DNA of 64,000 nt from Cryoendolithus antarcticus (GCA_002077065.1 NAJO01000005.1:1116001-1180000); one strand, 5' to 3'; shown: positions 9,684 through 22,577, counted from the first letter of the stretch. The notes: generated by a model from the letters alone, not told the origin. Translations and numbers: made by a program.

Positions 9684-11655
9684 TCAGAGCAGCACAATCG
9701 CGCTGATGAAAGCGATGATAAGGCCAAGAAACATCTTGGACTCAACGTCCTTCTCTTTCGCAGCGCCAGTGTAGGTTGAGACCTGGGCAGAGGGTGCACT
9801 GAAGGTCCCGTTGCCGGATGACGCATATGGAGACCCCGGGTAGCCGGAACCAGTGGCACCAGCTACGCCAGTAACGTTGCTGCTCGAGCTGGTCGGAGTA
9901 GCCGGAATAGCTCCGGCAATGTCACTGCTCGAGCTCGTGGTCTCAATGGTTGCAGTTGGTGGCAAGTAAGTGTACCCAGCTAGAGAGGGATAGGCGGTGG
10001 TTGCAGATCCACTTGAAGAGCCGGAGAGGTCAGACGCGCCCTGTAGTATGTCAGCAGTGCTCTACTTGTCAATATTGAAAGGATCACTCACGTTGAGGAT
10101 CCCTGTCTCCGATGAAGGGAGGCTGCCGGCGCTGGCGGACGACTGAGACCCAGACACGGTGATGTGGCTGGTTACGAATGAGGTAATCGTAGTGTGAACG
10201 TGGCTTGTAGAGTCAGGAACACTGCCGCTCGCTGATGGGTACGACTCTGAGGCAGGCCCGGAGAAAGAGAGGAGGCTGGTCGCGGTGGGCGCGCCTGCGG
10301 AGCCGCTGTTCGTGGCTGGAGAGGTGACGCTGGCGCTACCGCCGACTGCTGAAGTAGGCGATCCTGGCGAAGCGGCCAGAGAAGAGGGTGTTGAGAGTGG
10401 AGGTGCAGGCGCAGCTGTTGGCGGATACGCTGGTGGCGAAGGCACGCTGCTGCTTGCGGAGCCAGACGCGGGACTGCCTACTAAGCTCGAAGGTGTAGTA
10501 GAGCCCGAAGACCCTGCACCGCCACCTGGAGCAGACGAAGCTGGAGTGGCTACCGGACCAGATGTAGGCGAAGATCCAACTAGTGGGCTGGCGGTCGATC
10601 CGCTTGCTGGGGTGCCTCCACCAGTGCTTGAGGTGCCGGACTCAGGGCCATCAATGGATCTGGAAGATGATGCTGAACCTGTGGAAGCCACGCTCGAAGG
10701 CGTGGGCTGTGCACTCGTGGCCGGTACGCCTCCGTACGAGGCTGCTGGCGGTGAGACTGCGCTCGAAGATGCCGAGGGTGTGGAGGATGTGCCTGCGGGA
10801 GAAGTTCCGGCACTGGGAGCTGCAGTGCTAGCTGGCGAGACGACTGCTGCCGACGATGTTGAGCTACTCGCAGATTGCTCGCCTGGCGATGGCGTGGGCG
10901 ACACTGCGAGTGAACTGGCGGTCTCTGGCGAGCCGGTGCTGGCTGATGAGGCGGAGCCACTTAGCGTGCCATACGAGAAGCCCATGCTAGTGTGAGTTGT
11001 ACCAGCGGTAGAGGATGTTGTGCTCGCACCCACTGGACTCCCCTCGGATGATGCGATCGTCGATGTGGCCCCGCTTGATCCACCACTGCCTCCAGGTCCT
11101 GAAGGAGGACCAGATGGTGGAGCACTCGAGCCAGCGGAGCTCGTCTCTGCCGGAGAACCAGTGCTTGAAGCAATAGAGGTTGGAGAAGCGCCCGGTCCGG
11201 ATGCTGCGGCACTGGTTGTTGGAGGCAACACACCACTGGAGATGGCTTGCGACGAGTGCGTAGCTGGGACGGCCGAAGTGTCAGTGATCGTCACCATGGA
11301 GGAGGACGTCATAGTGACTGGACAGAGAGTGGTGGATGCAACGGTCACAACAGTCGTGATCGGGCAATTGCTGACTCCAGGACCGCAGCTCCAGATAGTC
11401 ACCTGACTGGTGCTGTAGACTGTAGACGTGGTCATGGCGGGAAAGTAGTCGATTACCACGACACTGGTCGTCTTGACCTCGGTCGGCATGGTCGAAGTGC
11501 TAGTGACTACGTCCTGGCGTGGAACTGCAGTCTTGTCAGCACACTGCTATGCCTCGTTGGAAGACTTGAGACGTACCAAGGACAGGCTCTGCAGGAGCCT
11601 GGGCATAGACGAGCCCGGAGGCCGCGATGAAGGCGGCGAGACGCGCGAATTGCAT
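9684..11655 (-). CDS. Secreted GPI-anchored Ser/Thr/Pro-rich wall glycoprotein
   Basis: Three exons (11577..11655, 10092..11524, 9684..10040) give 622 aa. A signal peptide (MQFARLAAFIAASGLVYAQ) is followed by a short folded-looking segment with four cysteines (WSCGPGVSNCPITTVVTV, then TTLCPV), a motif seen in fungal wall proteins. About 450 residues of Ser/Thr/Pro/Ala/Gly repeats follow, likely O-mannosylated. The last 20 residues are hydrophobic (MFLGLIIAFISAIVLL) and follow a small-residue region suited to GPI attachment. It probably acts as a wall stalk or adhesin-like coat. Antisense ORFs over the repeat are composition artefacts. Its start faces the next wall-protein gene. Confidence 0.85.
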
Positions 11656-12616
11656 CTTGACGAGTGGCGAGTTGCTGGTATTAGTGAGTGTCTCGACGTC
11701 GCCGGGTGAAGGTATTCAGTGAGAGTCTGTCGAAATCGTTTATGTGAACGAGTGGAAGCGAAGCAAATGTGTTGAGACGAATACTAGGCGGCGGAGTGGC
11801 ATGATGTTTGTTGACATTCGGGCGGTAAGCCGTGAGGCGGAAATCACGAAGTAGGTTCTAGAGAGGAAGGTGCGCTGAGGAAGGTACGTACAGGCCGGGC
11901 TCGGGGCAATGTCATGCTAACAATGTTGTAAGATAGGTCTCGGGCCTCGTACTTGAATCCTACGCGTTGATGCCTGTGGAGATGTATCAATCGCGGACGC
12001 ACTGCCTCACCGGTACCGACCAGGTCTTCACGAGATGACGGGCGTCACGTTCAGCAGCACTCACCACCTGCCGTTGACGCAGAGGGTAGCTTCCTCGATG
12101 CGCAAGAACAGCCGACAAGGTCTTTCTCACAGGTACAGAAGCGCTCATGATAGTCTCTCGAGAGCTGTGTGCAGCATCACTACCCATGTATATGGTCCAC
12201 GGAGAGCCGCCTCGATATTCTCGGCGAGTGAACCTACCTGGCACTTGGCTCTTCTCGGGCAGCTATGCAATTCTCGATGGTATCACCAGTGTGCTGTACA
12301 GGACCTCTTGCCAAGTATACTTGCTGTCGAGAGCAACTGCCTTTCACGGGAGCGAACTTGTTGGGATTCACATTACAGTAGCGCTGTATAGTACCACTTG
12401 CTTGTTGCCATAATGTCTGTGAGAGAGTAGCTTCCACATGCTCTGACTGTGGACATCAAAACAGCTCCTCTCACTCGTCTGGTTCTTCTCCTCTTCCTTT
12501 CTTTTCTCCAGTTAGCTTTCACAATATCTCCTGGCTACCACATTTCTACAACATCCATTCACAGCAGCGATACACACCACTCAACACCAACGACCGACAA
12601 CCACTTAACCGCCGAC
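11656..12616. promoter_or_regulatory. Divergent promoter region between two wall-protein genes
   Basis: A 961-bp region between the start codons of two GPI-type wall genes. No gene is evident; the short ORFs lack domains. Shared regulation is possible given the orientation, but no specific site is identified. Confidence 0.4.
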
Positions 12617-13848
12617 ATGAAGTTCCTCATGTTCGGTCTCACCGGCGGCACGCTGCTCACTCTCACGAGTACAGCTCCAGGTACGTGAGCACAAGACTGG
12701 CTGCCTATTCACTTGAGCTAATCGAGAATTCTGCAGTCTCCGCGTCCCCAGCAGTGAACGACCCTCACACCGGACAAGAGCTCGTCGTCGCCCGATCCGC
12801 CGCTCAACAAGACGACATCTCCGGCTGGGTCGACTTCGATGTCAACGGTAGCCTCGAATTCAACTTCTCCGACGACTGCGATGACGAGAGTTGCGAATAG
12901 ATTTCGCCCGCCTGCACGACCGCCTCCTGCCCGAAGACATCAACCCAGACAACCACCACGACTTCAACAACAACCACTACCACCACAATGACGAAGACGG
13001 CCAGCAAGTCAACTTCGTCGCCAACCACCACTACTCTATGCACTTCTTCCTCCAAGACCACGTCTTCGACCTTCAAGTCGAGCAAGGCTACCACCCCTTG
13101 CACGACTTCGAGCAAGACCACAACCCCAAGTACGACGTCGACCAAGACCACCTCGACAAAGCCCACAATCCCGTGCACCACATCGACCTCGAAGTCGAAG
13201 GCCACGACACCCTGCACTACGTCGAGCAAGACCACATCGACCAAGTCGAAGACTACCACGCCTTGCACGACCTCGACCTGGTACATCCCTCCGCTACCGG
13301 TCACGACCTCGAAGAAGAGCACGAAACCCTGCACGACCTCGACCTGGTACGTGCCTCCTCCAGTTAAGACCTCGAGCAAGAGCAAGACCACGACACCATG
13401 CACAACATCGAGCAAGGCCTACACCTTAAGCAGGACGATGACCTGGTACGTCCCTCCTCCGGTCTCGACATCGACCAAGTCCTCGAGCAAGTGCAGTACC
13501 TCCACCTCTCTTCCGATCTGGTCGACCAAGACCTGGCCTATGGTGTACTACCCAACGGAGACCTTGTCTTTCGTCACCAAGTCGGCCACTCCCTCGACCG
13601 TCTCGACCTGGTACGCCCCACCAACTCTACCACCATTGACCAACACCACCACGCCCTGCCCCACCACCCGCTCGACGTCGACGGTTTGGACAAGCACCAC
13701 CTCGACCACCCGCATCACCCAGACACCCAGCCCCAGCAAGTATACTCCCGCCAACCCGACTGCTACTGGAGCTGCTGGACGGGTCAGCATTGAAGCAGGA
13801 GGGCTGTTGGTGATGGTGCTTCTCGGTGGAGCGGCGGTGATGGTTTGA
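12617..13848 (+). CDS. Thr/Ser-rich GPI-type wall protein with an in-frame amber codon
   Basis: Exon 1 is 12617..12680 and exon 2 starts at 12737, giving a signal peptide (MKFLMFGLTGGTLLTLTSTA) and a short acidic domain that reaches Cys-Glu and then TAG at 12898..12900. Beyond the stop the same frame continues for 315 codons to 13848. It has Cys-containing (PACTTASCP), Thr/Ser/Lys-rich repeats with recurring TPCTTS and TWYVPPP units, and a hydrophobic GPI-type end (GGLLVMVLLGGAAVMV). The first part has no anchor and the second no signal peptide, so the two look like one protein. The stop could be a natural nonsense allele, a base-call error, readthrough, or an intron I cannot justify by its splice sites. 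Confidence 0.5.
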
Positions 13849-14746
13849 GCTCATGCATGAGCAGTTGGAACAAGATTGGACTCTCTTTTGGTATCGGAGA
13901 GAGGTGTGTTTTGGGCTTGTATTTGCGTTATTGACTTGTGCGTTCTTGGGACTTTTGGGACTCTAGCTTAGGCTATTGATACAGTTGGTATGCAAGTTGG
14001 CGTTCATTTGGACATCGGTGTCTGGTCTTCTTCTCCCTCCTCCTTGATGGTCTTGTCGTCGCATATGCTCGTATACTGTTGGCTGTGAGCGTGGGTGGCT
14101 GACTTCTCGCGCCATGGAGAGACACTGCGGCATTGAGATGGATTCCTGGAAAGGGCCTTGGCCGGGGGAGAATGCGGGCATGACGCGACGATAGTGAAAG
14201 AGAGACTAAGCAAGAAGTTGGCCAACCTGTGTGCGAGAAGCGCTTATATTACCTTCGCCCGATTATACTGTCCTCGCGATACAGCATGAATCTTCGTGAC
14301 CATGCTGTTGCTAGGAGCTGTCATCCAGATCAGAACGAAGATGACCACTCTGTAGGCCATCATAGGCTTGGTTCTGATATCTAACAAAGAACGTCCTCAT
14401 GGCAAGCCACTGCACATCAATAGGATGTGCGAAATTGGCATTTGTTGTTAGTCGCGGAATTCTCGAGCAGTCTCCGTTCGGAAGTAGAGCATAGGTCAAG
14501 ACCTGGGTGGTCTATGTCACGTGAGTTTGCTCGACTTCTGATATCCTTATGTAAGCCGACCGGAGCCCCGGCGCAAGTGACGTCCCGCTGTAGCTCTCAG
14601 CCCAGGTGTCCTCTGACATGTGAAGGCGCGAACAACAGCAGCAAATAGCAACGACGTCTTAACTGACTGTCGCAGCATGGCTGCATCTCTCACGGTCTCA
14701 TAGCATCACTGTTCATCACCAACATCTCGCCACATCGGTGCCCAGC
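13849..14746. other. Intergenic region
   Basis: Contains the presumed 3' end of the wall-protein gene and the upstream region of HRD1. No domain-bearing ORF was found. Confidence 0.5.
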
Positions 14747-17122
14747 ATGCGCATCCGGCTCTACGCCAGCGCCTCAACGGCCCTGGCAGCGGCCTGCCTC
14801 CTCAAGGCCTTCCACCAGCGACCAAACTTCTACAGCGCAACAGTCTACCTCTCTCAGTCCAACGCCTGTTTGCTGATCCTCACGAATCTCCTACTCGTCC
14901 TGGCCTCCAGCTTCCTGTATGCCCTGCAACGCCTACTTTATGGCCCACTACGGCCCATCGAGATCGAACAGCTCAGCGAGAAAGCATGGTACGCCGTACT
15001 GGACACACTACTGGCGATGCCGAGCTTTAGGGAGGATGTTGGCGGCTGGCTACTGGTGCTGTTCGTGCTGCTATTGGCAGGGAAAGTGTGGGGCTGGATT
15101 GGCGAGGGGAGAGTGGATGTGCTTGAGCAGCAACCACCGCAGAACCCGAGACTATTCCACGCAAGACTGGCAAGCTCTCTCATTGTGAGCGTGTTGTTCA
15201 ACGGAGGTATGGGATGGTACTGCGCGAGCACTGTACTGGCGGACCCGCGACCGGGAATGATGGTCATTTTTACCTTTGAATTCGCGATCCAGCTCATCTT
15301 CGCGATTTTTACCTTGCTGAGGTATGCGTTGGCGGTGTTTGAGATTGGTGTAGTAAAGGCACAGGTCAAGCAGGCGATCGAGGAGAGGAAGATGGAGATC
15401 AGAGCTGAAAGAGCAGCAGCGCGACAGAACGAGACGGCGGAGGGACGACCTGCCCCAGCTTCTGCCGTTGACGAGGAACCGATAGAAGTGGACGAAAATG
15501 AGGTGGACACTCCAGGCTGGGAGGACAAGAGACGATATCTCTTTGTGCTGGAGGTGATCACGGACTTCCTCAAGCTTGTCATCTACATCGCCTTCTTCGC
15601 TGTCAGTGTTACGTTCAATGGTCTGCCGATGCATATCATGCGCGACGTCTACATGACCTTTGCGTCTTTCAGCAAGCGCATCAACGACTACATCAACTAT
15701 CGGAAGGCTACGAGCGAGATGAACACGCGGTATCCGGACGCGACCACGGAGGAGATCAGAGGGGATGCATGTATCGTGTGTCGCGAGGATATGGTGGCTT
15801 GGGAGCAGCCTGCGGCGAACGCAGGTCCACAAGTCCCGGGCCAGCCAGCTGCCCCTGCACCGCCAGCAGCCCGTCGTGACGAGGGCATCCGCGCCAAGAA
15901 GCTGCCTTGCGGTCACATCCTTCATTTGCGGTGTCTGAAAGCATGGCTCGAGAGGCAGCAGGTCTGTCCGACGTGTCGAAGGCCTGTCGTCCCGCCCACT
16001 CCGGCGGGAGCGCGAGGTCAGGCGGTGGTCGCACAAGGTGCGAACCCAGCTGCGCCCGGTCAGCAGCCAGGACAGCCTCCGAATGCTCCTCGAGTACGAG
16101 CACGCTTCTTCAACCTTGGTCCGGTACGCATCGGCTTCGCGAACGGTGCACCTGCACAAATCAATGATCTTGTTAATCAGTGGCGAAACCCTCAAGGTCA
16201 GGCGAATGCAGCTGCACCGGCAAATGCGAACGATGGACCAAATCATCTCGGTCTCGGGGTGCCATACGTTGCAGAAACTGCAGCCACTCGCCCAGCCACT
16301 GGACTCCGTGCTCCGATACCGATGCACGTTCACCTACAGCAGATCGAACAGCGCATCATGGGCGAAGCACAGAACTTGCAAATCGACGTCGCGCAACTGG
16401 CTACTTTACGAGCAATGGAAGCAGAGCTGATTAGGCTAAGGACTCTGCGAGTTCCGGCGAGCTTGTTCACACCTGGCATGACGCCTCAGATGCCTGCTGG
16501 GCAGGAAACATTGCATGGCAGCACTGCGAGGCAGATGGGCACTAGCCATGAGGGGTTACCTGAGGGTATGGTGCTGCCGGCGGGATGGACAGTGATGCCG
16601 CTGCAGAGGACTGGCACATTACCGGGTGTAAGCGGGCAGATGGTGGGTGGCCAGGGGCCCACTTTCGTGAGCGCGCCGGCTGGGTTCGTACCACTCGGTG
16701 GCGCGGTACCAACTCCGACAATCCCACAGGAAGCAACGACCGCTACATCTGCTCAGGGTGCAGTTCGTCCTTCAGCTGTGCCCAACCTGGGTCCGACAGA
16801 TGATCAAGGCTCACCGCTATTCGTAGCCACTCCCGTCGCGCAAGAGAGTACGCTCACATCTCAAGTCCACGAGACGCCGGCTCCCGAAGTAGCATCTCCT
16901 ACCTCACAAGCATCCGAGGAAGCATCAGCATCGGCGTCGGCCAATCCCTGGGCAAGTGGAAACTGGTCTTTCAATGACGCCGCATCCGGTACACCCGACA
17001 CCACCACTGCTACATCGGAGAACGCAGCAGCGACCGAGGATCAGTCTACTACGGAGCCGTGGCCTGACAAAGGCAAGGGAAGGGCGGTCGAATTGGAGGA
17101 GGTGAAGGACTCAGAGGCTTGA
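14747..17122 (+). CDS. HRD1: ERAD E3 ubiquitin ligase HRD1 (synoviolin)
   Basis: Single exon, 791 aa. An ER-membrane ubiquitin ligase that retrotranslocates and ubiquitinates misfolded proteins with HRD3, DER1 and CUE1. The N-terminal ~330 residues hold several membrane segments, beginning [19 protein letters not shown]. The RING-H2 domain spans about 342-413: CIVC, a Pro/Ala-rich insertion of about 40 residues, then [19 protein letters not shown] and CPTCRRPV. A long Pro/Ala/Gln-rich cytosolic tail follows. The ATG at 14747 gives the conserved N-terminus; the frame is open three codons further upstream but without an ATG. Confidence 0.95.
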   Translation: MRIRLYASASTALAAACLLKAFHQRPNFYSATVYLSQSNACLLILTNLLLVLASSFLYALQRLLYGPLRPIEIEQLSEKAWYAVLDTLLAMPSFREDVGGWLLVLFVLLLAGKVWGWIGEGRVDVLEQQPPQNPRLFHARLASSLIVSVLFNGGMGWYCASTVLADPRPGMMVIFTFEFAIQLIFAIFTLLRYALAVFEIGVVKAQVKQAIEERKMEIRAERAAARQNETAEGRPAPASAVDEEPIEVDENEVDTPGWEDKRRYLFVLEVITDFLKLVIYIAFFAVSVTFNGLPMHIMRDVYMTFASFSKRINDYINYRKATSEMNTRYPDATTEEIRGDACIVCREDMVAWEQPAANAGPQVPGQPAAPAPPAARRDEGIRAKKLPCGHILHLRCLKAWLERQQVCPTCRRPVVPPTPAGARGQAVVAQGANPAAPGQQPGQPPNAPRVRARFFNLGPVRIGFANGAPAQINDLVNQWRNPQGQANAAAPANANDGPNHLGLGVPYVAETAATRPATGLRAPIPMHVHLQQIEQRIMGEAQNLQIDVAQLATLRAMEAELIRLRTLRVPASLFTPGMTPQMPAGQETLHGSTARQMGTSHEGLPEGMVLPAGWTVMPLQRTGTLPGVSGQMVGGQGPTFVSAPAGFVPLGGAVPTPTIPQEATTATSAQGAVRPSAVPNLGPTDDQGSPLFVATPVAQESTLTSQVHETPAPEVASPTSQASEEASASASANPWASGNWSFNDAASGTPDTTTATSENAAATEDQSTTEPWPDKGKGRAVELEEVKDSEA

Positions 17123-17583
17123 CCTGCCTAGCATTTCACGTCTTCCACTGCATTTTAGCGCGGGGGGTGTTCGTTGGCGTTCGCTAGGTCGGGTATACCA
17201 TATAGCATGGCATGGTGGGACTTCTGTACATAGTATGCGTGGATTGGTGAGCAACTCGCCCGTACAATATAATGCTACGGTTCAGCGACCTTCTCCATTG
17301 TCCATTTCTCGCTAGTGCTGAGTCAGCGCTGGGCTGAGATCGATCTGGGCCTTCTACCAAGTGATGTCTACGATCGTTCCCTCGCGAGTCCGATGTGGTG
17401 CACTAAGTGGTTGCCTAATACGTCGAAGCGGTATCCTCAATGATTTCATGTGACGGTGGTCGAAACGGGTAGAGCAACATCCCAACGCCTACGTCTTGCG
17501 TGAAGTAGTCATCTCACTGTTATCAGCCTTACGCCACGCTGCCATCCGGCCGTACCGGCTGCATCTTAGGCCACGGATCTGCG
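17123..17583. other. Intergenic region
   Basis: Between HRD1 and the transcription factor, both on plus. A stretch of about 460 bp acting as terminator and promoter region; no ORF of note. Confidence 0.5.
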
Positions 17584-20398
17584 ATGGCGGACTCATGGCT
17601 CTATCAGCCCGGGTCATCTGCCACTCCGAACGATCAGGAGAGCTCGAGAGCAGCCACAACCAACCTCAGCGCCTTCCGTGACGCTACCTCGACGTCTCCT
17701 CCGGACACCGCCCGCCAAGGCCCAGGTATCTCTCGCATCCGGCGGCGGAATCGCATCATCACATCATGTCTCGAGTGTCGACGTCGAAAGCTGAAGTGCG
17801 ACAAGCTCGCGCCATGTACGAATTGCACGCGCTTCAAGCGCGACTGCCTCTACCTCGCTCCATCCCTGGACTCTCAAAGCCAGCTGAAGCTCGCCGAGAT
17901 GAAGGAGCGCATGGGCGCCCTCGAGAAAGGTCTCGAACGCGAAGTCGCCAGCCAAACCGTCCGACCGCATCTCGGCGGCTCGAGTGTCGCTCTCGCCGAG
18001 AGCACGGAGACGCACCCGGTGGAAGGCGACGACGACCTGCCCTCAGAAGAAGACGAAGTGGCGCTCGAGCCTAGTCCTCTCGCTGCGTTAGATGCGGGCT
18101 ATGAAGACAACGCCGACGATGAGATGATGGATCTTGGTGTTCAGATGGGTAAGATGCGCATTACTGACCGCATTGGAGGCTGGGTTCGACCGAAGCTGAT
18201 GGATGAGCTGAACGACACGTTGGAAGACGTAAGGACTGGGAAGTCGAGATGGGGACGTTCCCCGCTGCAAGTCGACCATCGTGATGTGCCTAGTCTTGAG
18301 TCGCCATCGGCTAGTCGTATCAAGTTGCAGGCTTCGCCGAAGTCGTACATTGGGCCGGGGCCAGATTACATCGCGCCTGCGTCGAGCCTGTTCTTCCCGG
18401 GGACGAACTCGACGACGACTTTGCTGGAGTATCTGCCCTCCATCGTGGCTGCTGATGCCCTTATGGCACAATACTGGTATGCGGTGCATCCTGTGGCGAA
18501 GATCGCGCATAGGCCAAGCCTGGAGGCCCAGTATGCGCTGTTCTGGGAGTCGATTCGAGCAGGTACTGAGCCGTTACCTTCGTTACAGGCGGTCATCTTT
18601 GCGACGATGTTCTCTTCGGCGGTCAGTCTGACGAACGAGCGCGTACTGTCGCAGTTCGGGACTTCGAAGGCTGCGTTGATCGACAGTCTGCGGTCTGGAA
18701 CGGAGATGGCGTTGAGTAAGGCGAACTTTCTGAGGACGACGAAGATCGATACCATGCAAGCATTTGTGTCGTATCTGATTCCACTCGTCCGAGCGGAAGT
18801 GTCGAGGGCTCATTCAGCACTTGTCGGCACAGCAATTCGGCTGGCGGAGTGCATGGGCTTGCATCGCGATGGCAGCCACTACAACATGACGCCCATTGAA
18901 GTGCACATTAGACGCTTGATCTGGCATCAACTATGCTTCTTAGATCAGCGGACGTGCGAAGCTACGGGTCCGAGACCACAGATCAGGATCGACGACTACG
19001 ACACCAAGTTCCCACTGAATGTCAATGACGAGGATTTGGTCAATGCCACTGAGCCCCTCAAAGACAAGCCACACTGGACTGACAACACACTATTCCGCAT
19101 CCGAACGGAGTGCGTTGAGATGCGACGTCAGGTCTGGTTCGACATTATCGCGTTGGACAGGAAGAGGAAATCACTCACGAGCATCCTAGTCCGTGTGCAA
19201 AAATTCCGGAACATGCTAGAGTCGACGTACTATCCCATGCTCAATGATGACATCCCGGTGCATACGTTCGCGAAGCATGTGATGGCGCTAGGAGTCAACG
19301 GCATGATTATCACGATTCTACATCGGTATCTCTTCAGCACTACCACCCGCATGCCTGATCGCTTACGGCAAGTCCTCATCCAATCTGGACTCTCGCAAAT
19401 GGAGAACGCGATAGCAATGGAGACCGATCATAATCTCACAGCATGGGTCTGGTACAAAGGCGCCTTCAACCAGTATCACTCAGCTCTACTTCTCATGGTC
19501 GAGGTCTACGCGTATCCGATGCGGAAAGATGCAGCAAAGATATGGCGATGTCTGGACTACATCTTCGACATTCCTTCGCATCTCTCACCGAAGCAGAAAG
19601 CCGAGCTAGTCATTACAGACTTGCGAGATAGGCTTGAAATTTATTCTCAAATGCGGCGAATACGATCGACGACGCAGCTTGAAGCTCGTATCACATCGAT
19701 GGGCAACAAGTCAGGTCTACGAGAGATACCCGAAGAGTCGGCTCAGTCCAAACCACAACAGCATCTACCAGTGCCTAAGGCGCAACCACTTCCGATACCA
19801 CGAGCACAGCCAGCGCAGACGCAGTCGCGACAGCAACAGCAATCGTTCAATGATATTTACTCACAGGCACAAGCCTCCGTCCCCGTTGTACCCACCGCAC
19901 AGTTCACATTCCCAATGGCAAGTCCACCGCCACCAGCGACGCTTGATCGGACGCCTACGTCAGATTCGCAGGGTCCCTCGAGTCGACAGGGAAGCATCAA
20001 TAATGGTGCTGGCGGTCTAGGCGAGATCTCGATGGAAGATATTGACTGGGTAAGCTTACTTTGCTGACCCTTCTACAGTCTGAACGTAGTGCTAATGATG
20101 TGTACAGAACGAGTGGGACAAGTACTTCCCGGTTGAGACCAACACCGGTCAGCTGGATTTGGAAGACTTCGACATCTCGAACTTCACTGGCGCGGACTGG
20201 AACACCGGTCACGGTGCGTCCTCAACGAACATGCCGGGTACGTACTCCGCGGTGGGCAACGACGTGGGCGTCGACATGCTCAACAATGGTCTTGGCGGTG
20301 CTGTAGGAGACATGTCCGATGTGGGCATGGGGGCTGAAGCGTACACATTCATACCTGCGCCGAAGTATATGGCGGGTAACAGGTACGGAAGTGGGTGA
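17584..20398 (+). CDS. Zn2Cys6 transcription factor with fungal-specific domain
   Basis: Two exons (17584..20049, 20108..20398; 58-nt intron, phase 0) give 918 aa. A nuclear regulator: the zinc cluster is at about 62-89 (SCLECRRRKLKCDKLAPC, then TNCTRFKRDC), followed by a short coiled coil (LKLAEMKERMGALEKGLERE) for dimerisation. The middle-homology fungal-specific domain covers about 270-640 and includes LAECMGLHRDG and RRLIWHQLCFLDQR. The C-terminus is Gln/Pro-rich with acidic tryptophan patches (MEDIDW, EWDKYFPVET) suited to activation. The second exon adds 96 residues, which otherwise would be lost two codons past the splice. Target genes unknown. Confidence 0.92.
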
Positions 20399-20538
20399 GT
20401 GTGTTACTACGACATCTACTAGGAAGTATACGCGAGCTAGCGTACAGACATGTGGATTATGTCCTTCGCAGGATTCGGCACTCGTCGCCACTCGACCGTC
20501 TCCATTACGCATTACTACTTTTATCGTTTCCGCATTCC

Positions 20539-22577
20539 TCAGACATACAAAGCTTTCTGCCACCAATCGCACCTGGCGTTTGCTGTCGGGTCGATCGCCT
20601 CGCGGATATCGCCGATAGCAAGCGTCTGTACAGTGGCATTGCTGCCGTACATGTTGAAGTAGGGGACGCCGACATCATTCGGGTTGCCGGTCTGCAAGTC
20701 ACGTTAGCTACTCTACTCACTTCTTGGCTCCATGTGAGACCACATGGTGGTGATACATACCTCAGCAAAGATCGTAATGTACTCCTGCAGTGCCAGTGCA
20801 ACAGCTGTACTATACACCGAAGAGGTCGGCCCATTGTAGTACGTGTACGGAATGTCGAAGCCGTGGAGCGCAGGTGGCACCGTGAAGAAGTAGGCGTAGG
20901 TGTTGTTATTGTAGGCTTTGTCGAGGTAGAAGGTGTTGCAGGTGAAGATCAGCTGCAAGGCCGTAAAGTTAGTGGTGTATACGTAGTCAGGGTAAAGTGA
21001 CACTTAACGCACCTCTGAGACGAAGGCCGCTGCACGGGCGATGATGTCCTTGTAGCCTTGAGCTTGTGAGCCATCGTAGACTGCTGGGTAGAGTGTTGAG
21101 GAGATGTAGCTAGCAGAGCGTCAGTGATGTGTAGTGAGGCTAATGTGGTCTTGTGACTTACTTGGTAACATCAGGCCACGCACGAGTCGTCGGCAGGACC
21201 GTGTTGATCGCTGTGATGAAGTCGGTGTTGTTCTGGATGAACGGCGGAGTGAAGAGAAGTCCCTGAGCTGTCATCAGCAATGTTCCCCTCACTTATCATA
21301 AAATCACTCACCTCTTGTGCGTTGTGTCCAACCATGACCCTAACACTCTTGTCGAACTGTCCATGCAGAAGGAGCTCTCCAGGAAGTTGTGGCACGAAAT
21401 CGCCGTCGACCGACGGTCCGTATATAAAGCTGCCGTAGTTCGCGTACTTGATCTGCACTCGATTCGCTGCCTGCAACGCCTCTGTAGACAACTGTCGTGC
21501 CTCCTCAATGGTCGACACGTTCAGAACACCGAGGAAGTAGTCCAGAGTCTGCTCTTGCTGCTGATTCGAGACCAGTGGTTGCCAGCCGGGACTTTGCAGC
21601 ACCGCCTGAGCAAAAGGTACGGGACCTCTCTCGCCACCATATGCAGTAATCTGATGCATGATGGAGCCACCACCAGCACTCTCACCGAAGACAGTCACGC
21701 GGTTCGGATCACCACCAAACAGCGCGATGTTCTCCTTCACCCACTCAAGCGCAAAGCGCTGGTCGTGCAGACCCGCGTTTGCGGTTCCGGTCTTCTGGAA
21801 TGTCGGTCCTGAAAGCCAGCCGAATGCACCCAAGCGATAGTTGAGGGAAACGTAGATCACGCCCTTGTTGCCGTCTGCTTCACTGCGAGCGAGCAGACCA
21901 GCAGGGTTGCCGGAACCGCTCTTAGAACCAGCTGTGTATCCACCGCCATAGATCCAGACGAGTACCGGAGCGCCGTAGCCGCGATTGCGGCTGTTGTAGA
22001 TGTCTTCAGGGACGACCACATCGAGAAAGAGGCAGTCTTCGGTTGTGTCTATAGTCGCACGCTTCGCGAGCCCGCCTAGCACTCGTGCTTCTTGAGCTGT
22101 AGGTCTTGTGGTGCCAGGGGTAACACCCGGAATTGTAGTATTACCGAAAAATGAGGCGTTGAAGACTGTGTTGCCTGTCGTGAGGTAGTTTGTGATGAAC
22201 GGCGTCGCCAGACTGTACCATGCAGGTGCAGCTTGGGGACAGATACGTTCTACAGACCCATCCTGCACCACCGAGCGATTGAAGGCTGGTGTTTGCGGTG
22301 CCTTAAAGCGAAGGTTGCCAGTTGGGGGAGCAGCGTAGCGGATGTTCAAGAAGTTGTAGTAGCGTCCGGTGGAGTTGAAGCTAGTAGCCTGGTGGAGTTC
22401 GTAACCCAAGTCTACGATTGGAAGGGCAGGGCCGGTATTGTTTGTGGGGTTGGTGCTGTTACCACTACTGGTACTGTTGGTCGGAGTGGTGCTGTTGGTG
22501 CTGTTTGAGCTGTAGCCAGTCTGCGCCTTGACGGCGCCGATCAGGCTCAACGCAGCAGCCGCAGTAGAGTACTTCAT
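20539..22577 (-). CDS. Secreted type-B carboxylesterase/lipase
   Basis: Five exons (21312..22577, 21162..21262, 21013..21109, 20761..20952, 20539..20691) give 602 aa. A signal peptide (MKYSTAAAALSLIGAVKAQ) leads to an Asn/Ser/Thr-rich linker with many N-glycosylation sequons, then the alpha/beta-hydrolase fold. The EDCLFLDV motif is at about 180-187, an oxyanion-hole GGGY near 211-214 and the nucleophile Ser300 in GESAGG. Family length is usually 550-600. All four introns keep frame, with GTGAGT, GTAAGT, GTGCGT and GTATGT donors. It hydrolyses esters outside the cell; the substrate is not predictable. Converges on the transcription factor gene. Confidence 0.92.

Noticed and set aside
10285..10995. 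236-aa plus-strand ORF antisense to the Ser/Thr-rich wall protein
   Set aside because: It mirrors the repetitive GC-rich composition of the real gene; the Gly/Ala/Asp/Glu-rich translation has no domain, and the minus-strand model has signal peptide, splice sites and GPI end.
12891..13367. 158-aa plus-strand ORF rich in His/Asp/Asn over the Thr-rich repeats
   Set aside because: Out-of-frame reading of the repeat (ACC/CAC codons); no start context or domain. A 53-nt GTAGCC...TAG intron that would join it to the upstream exon leads into this frame and then stops, so it was rejected.
12804..13415. 203-aa minus-strand ORF (Val/Leu-rich) over the Thr-rich wall protein
   Set aside because: Reverse complement of the Thr/Ser repeat gives artefactual Val/Leu/Asp strings.
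15152..16333. 393-aa minus-strand ORF over HRD1
   Set aside because: Shadow of HRD1; no domain, and the plus-strand ORF carries the RING domain.
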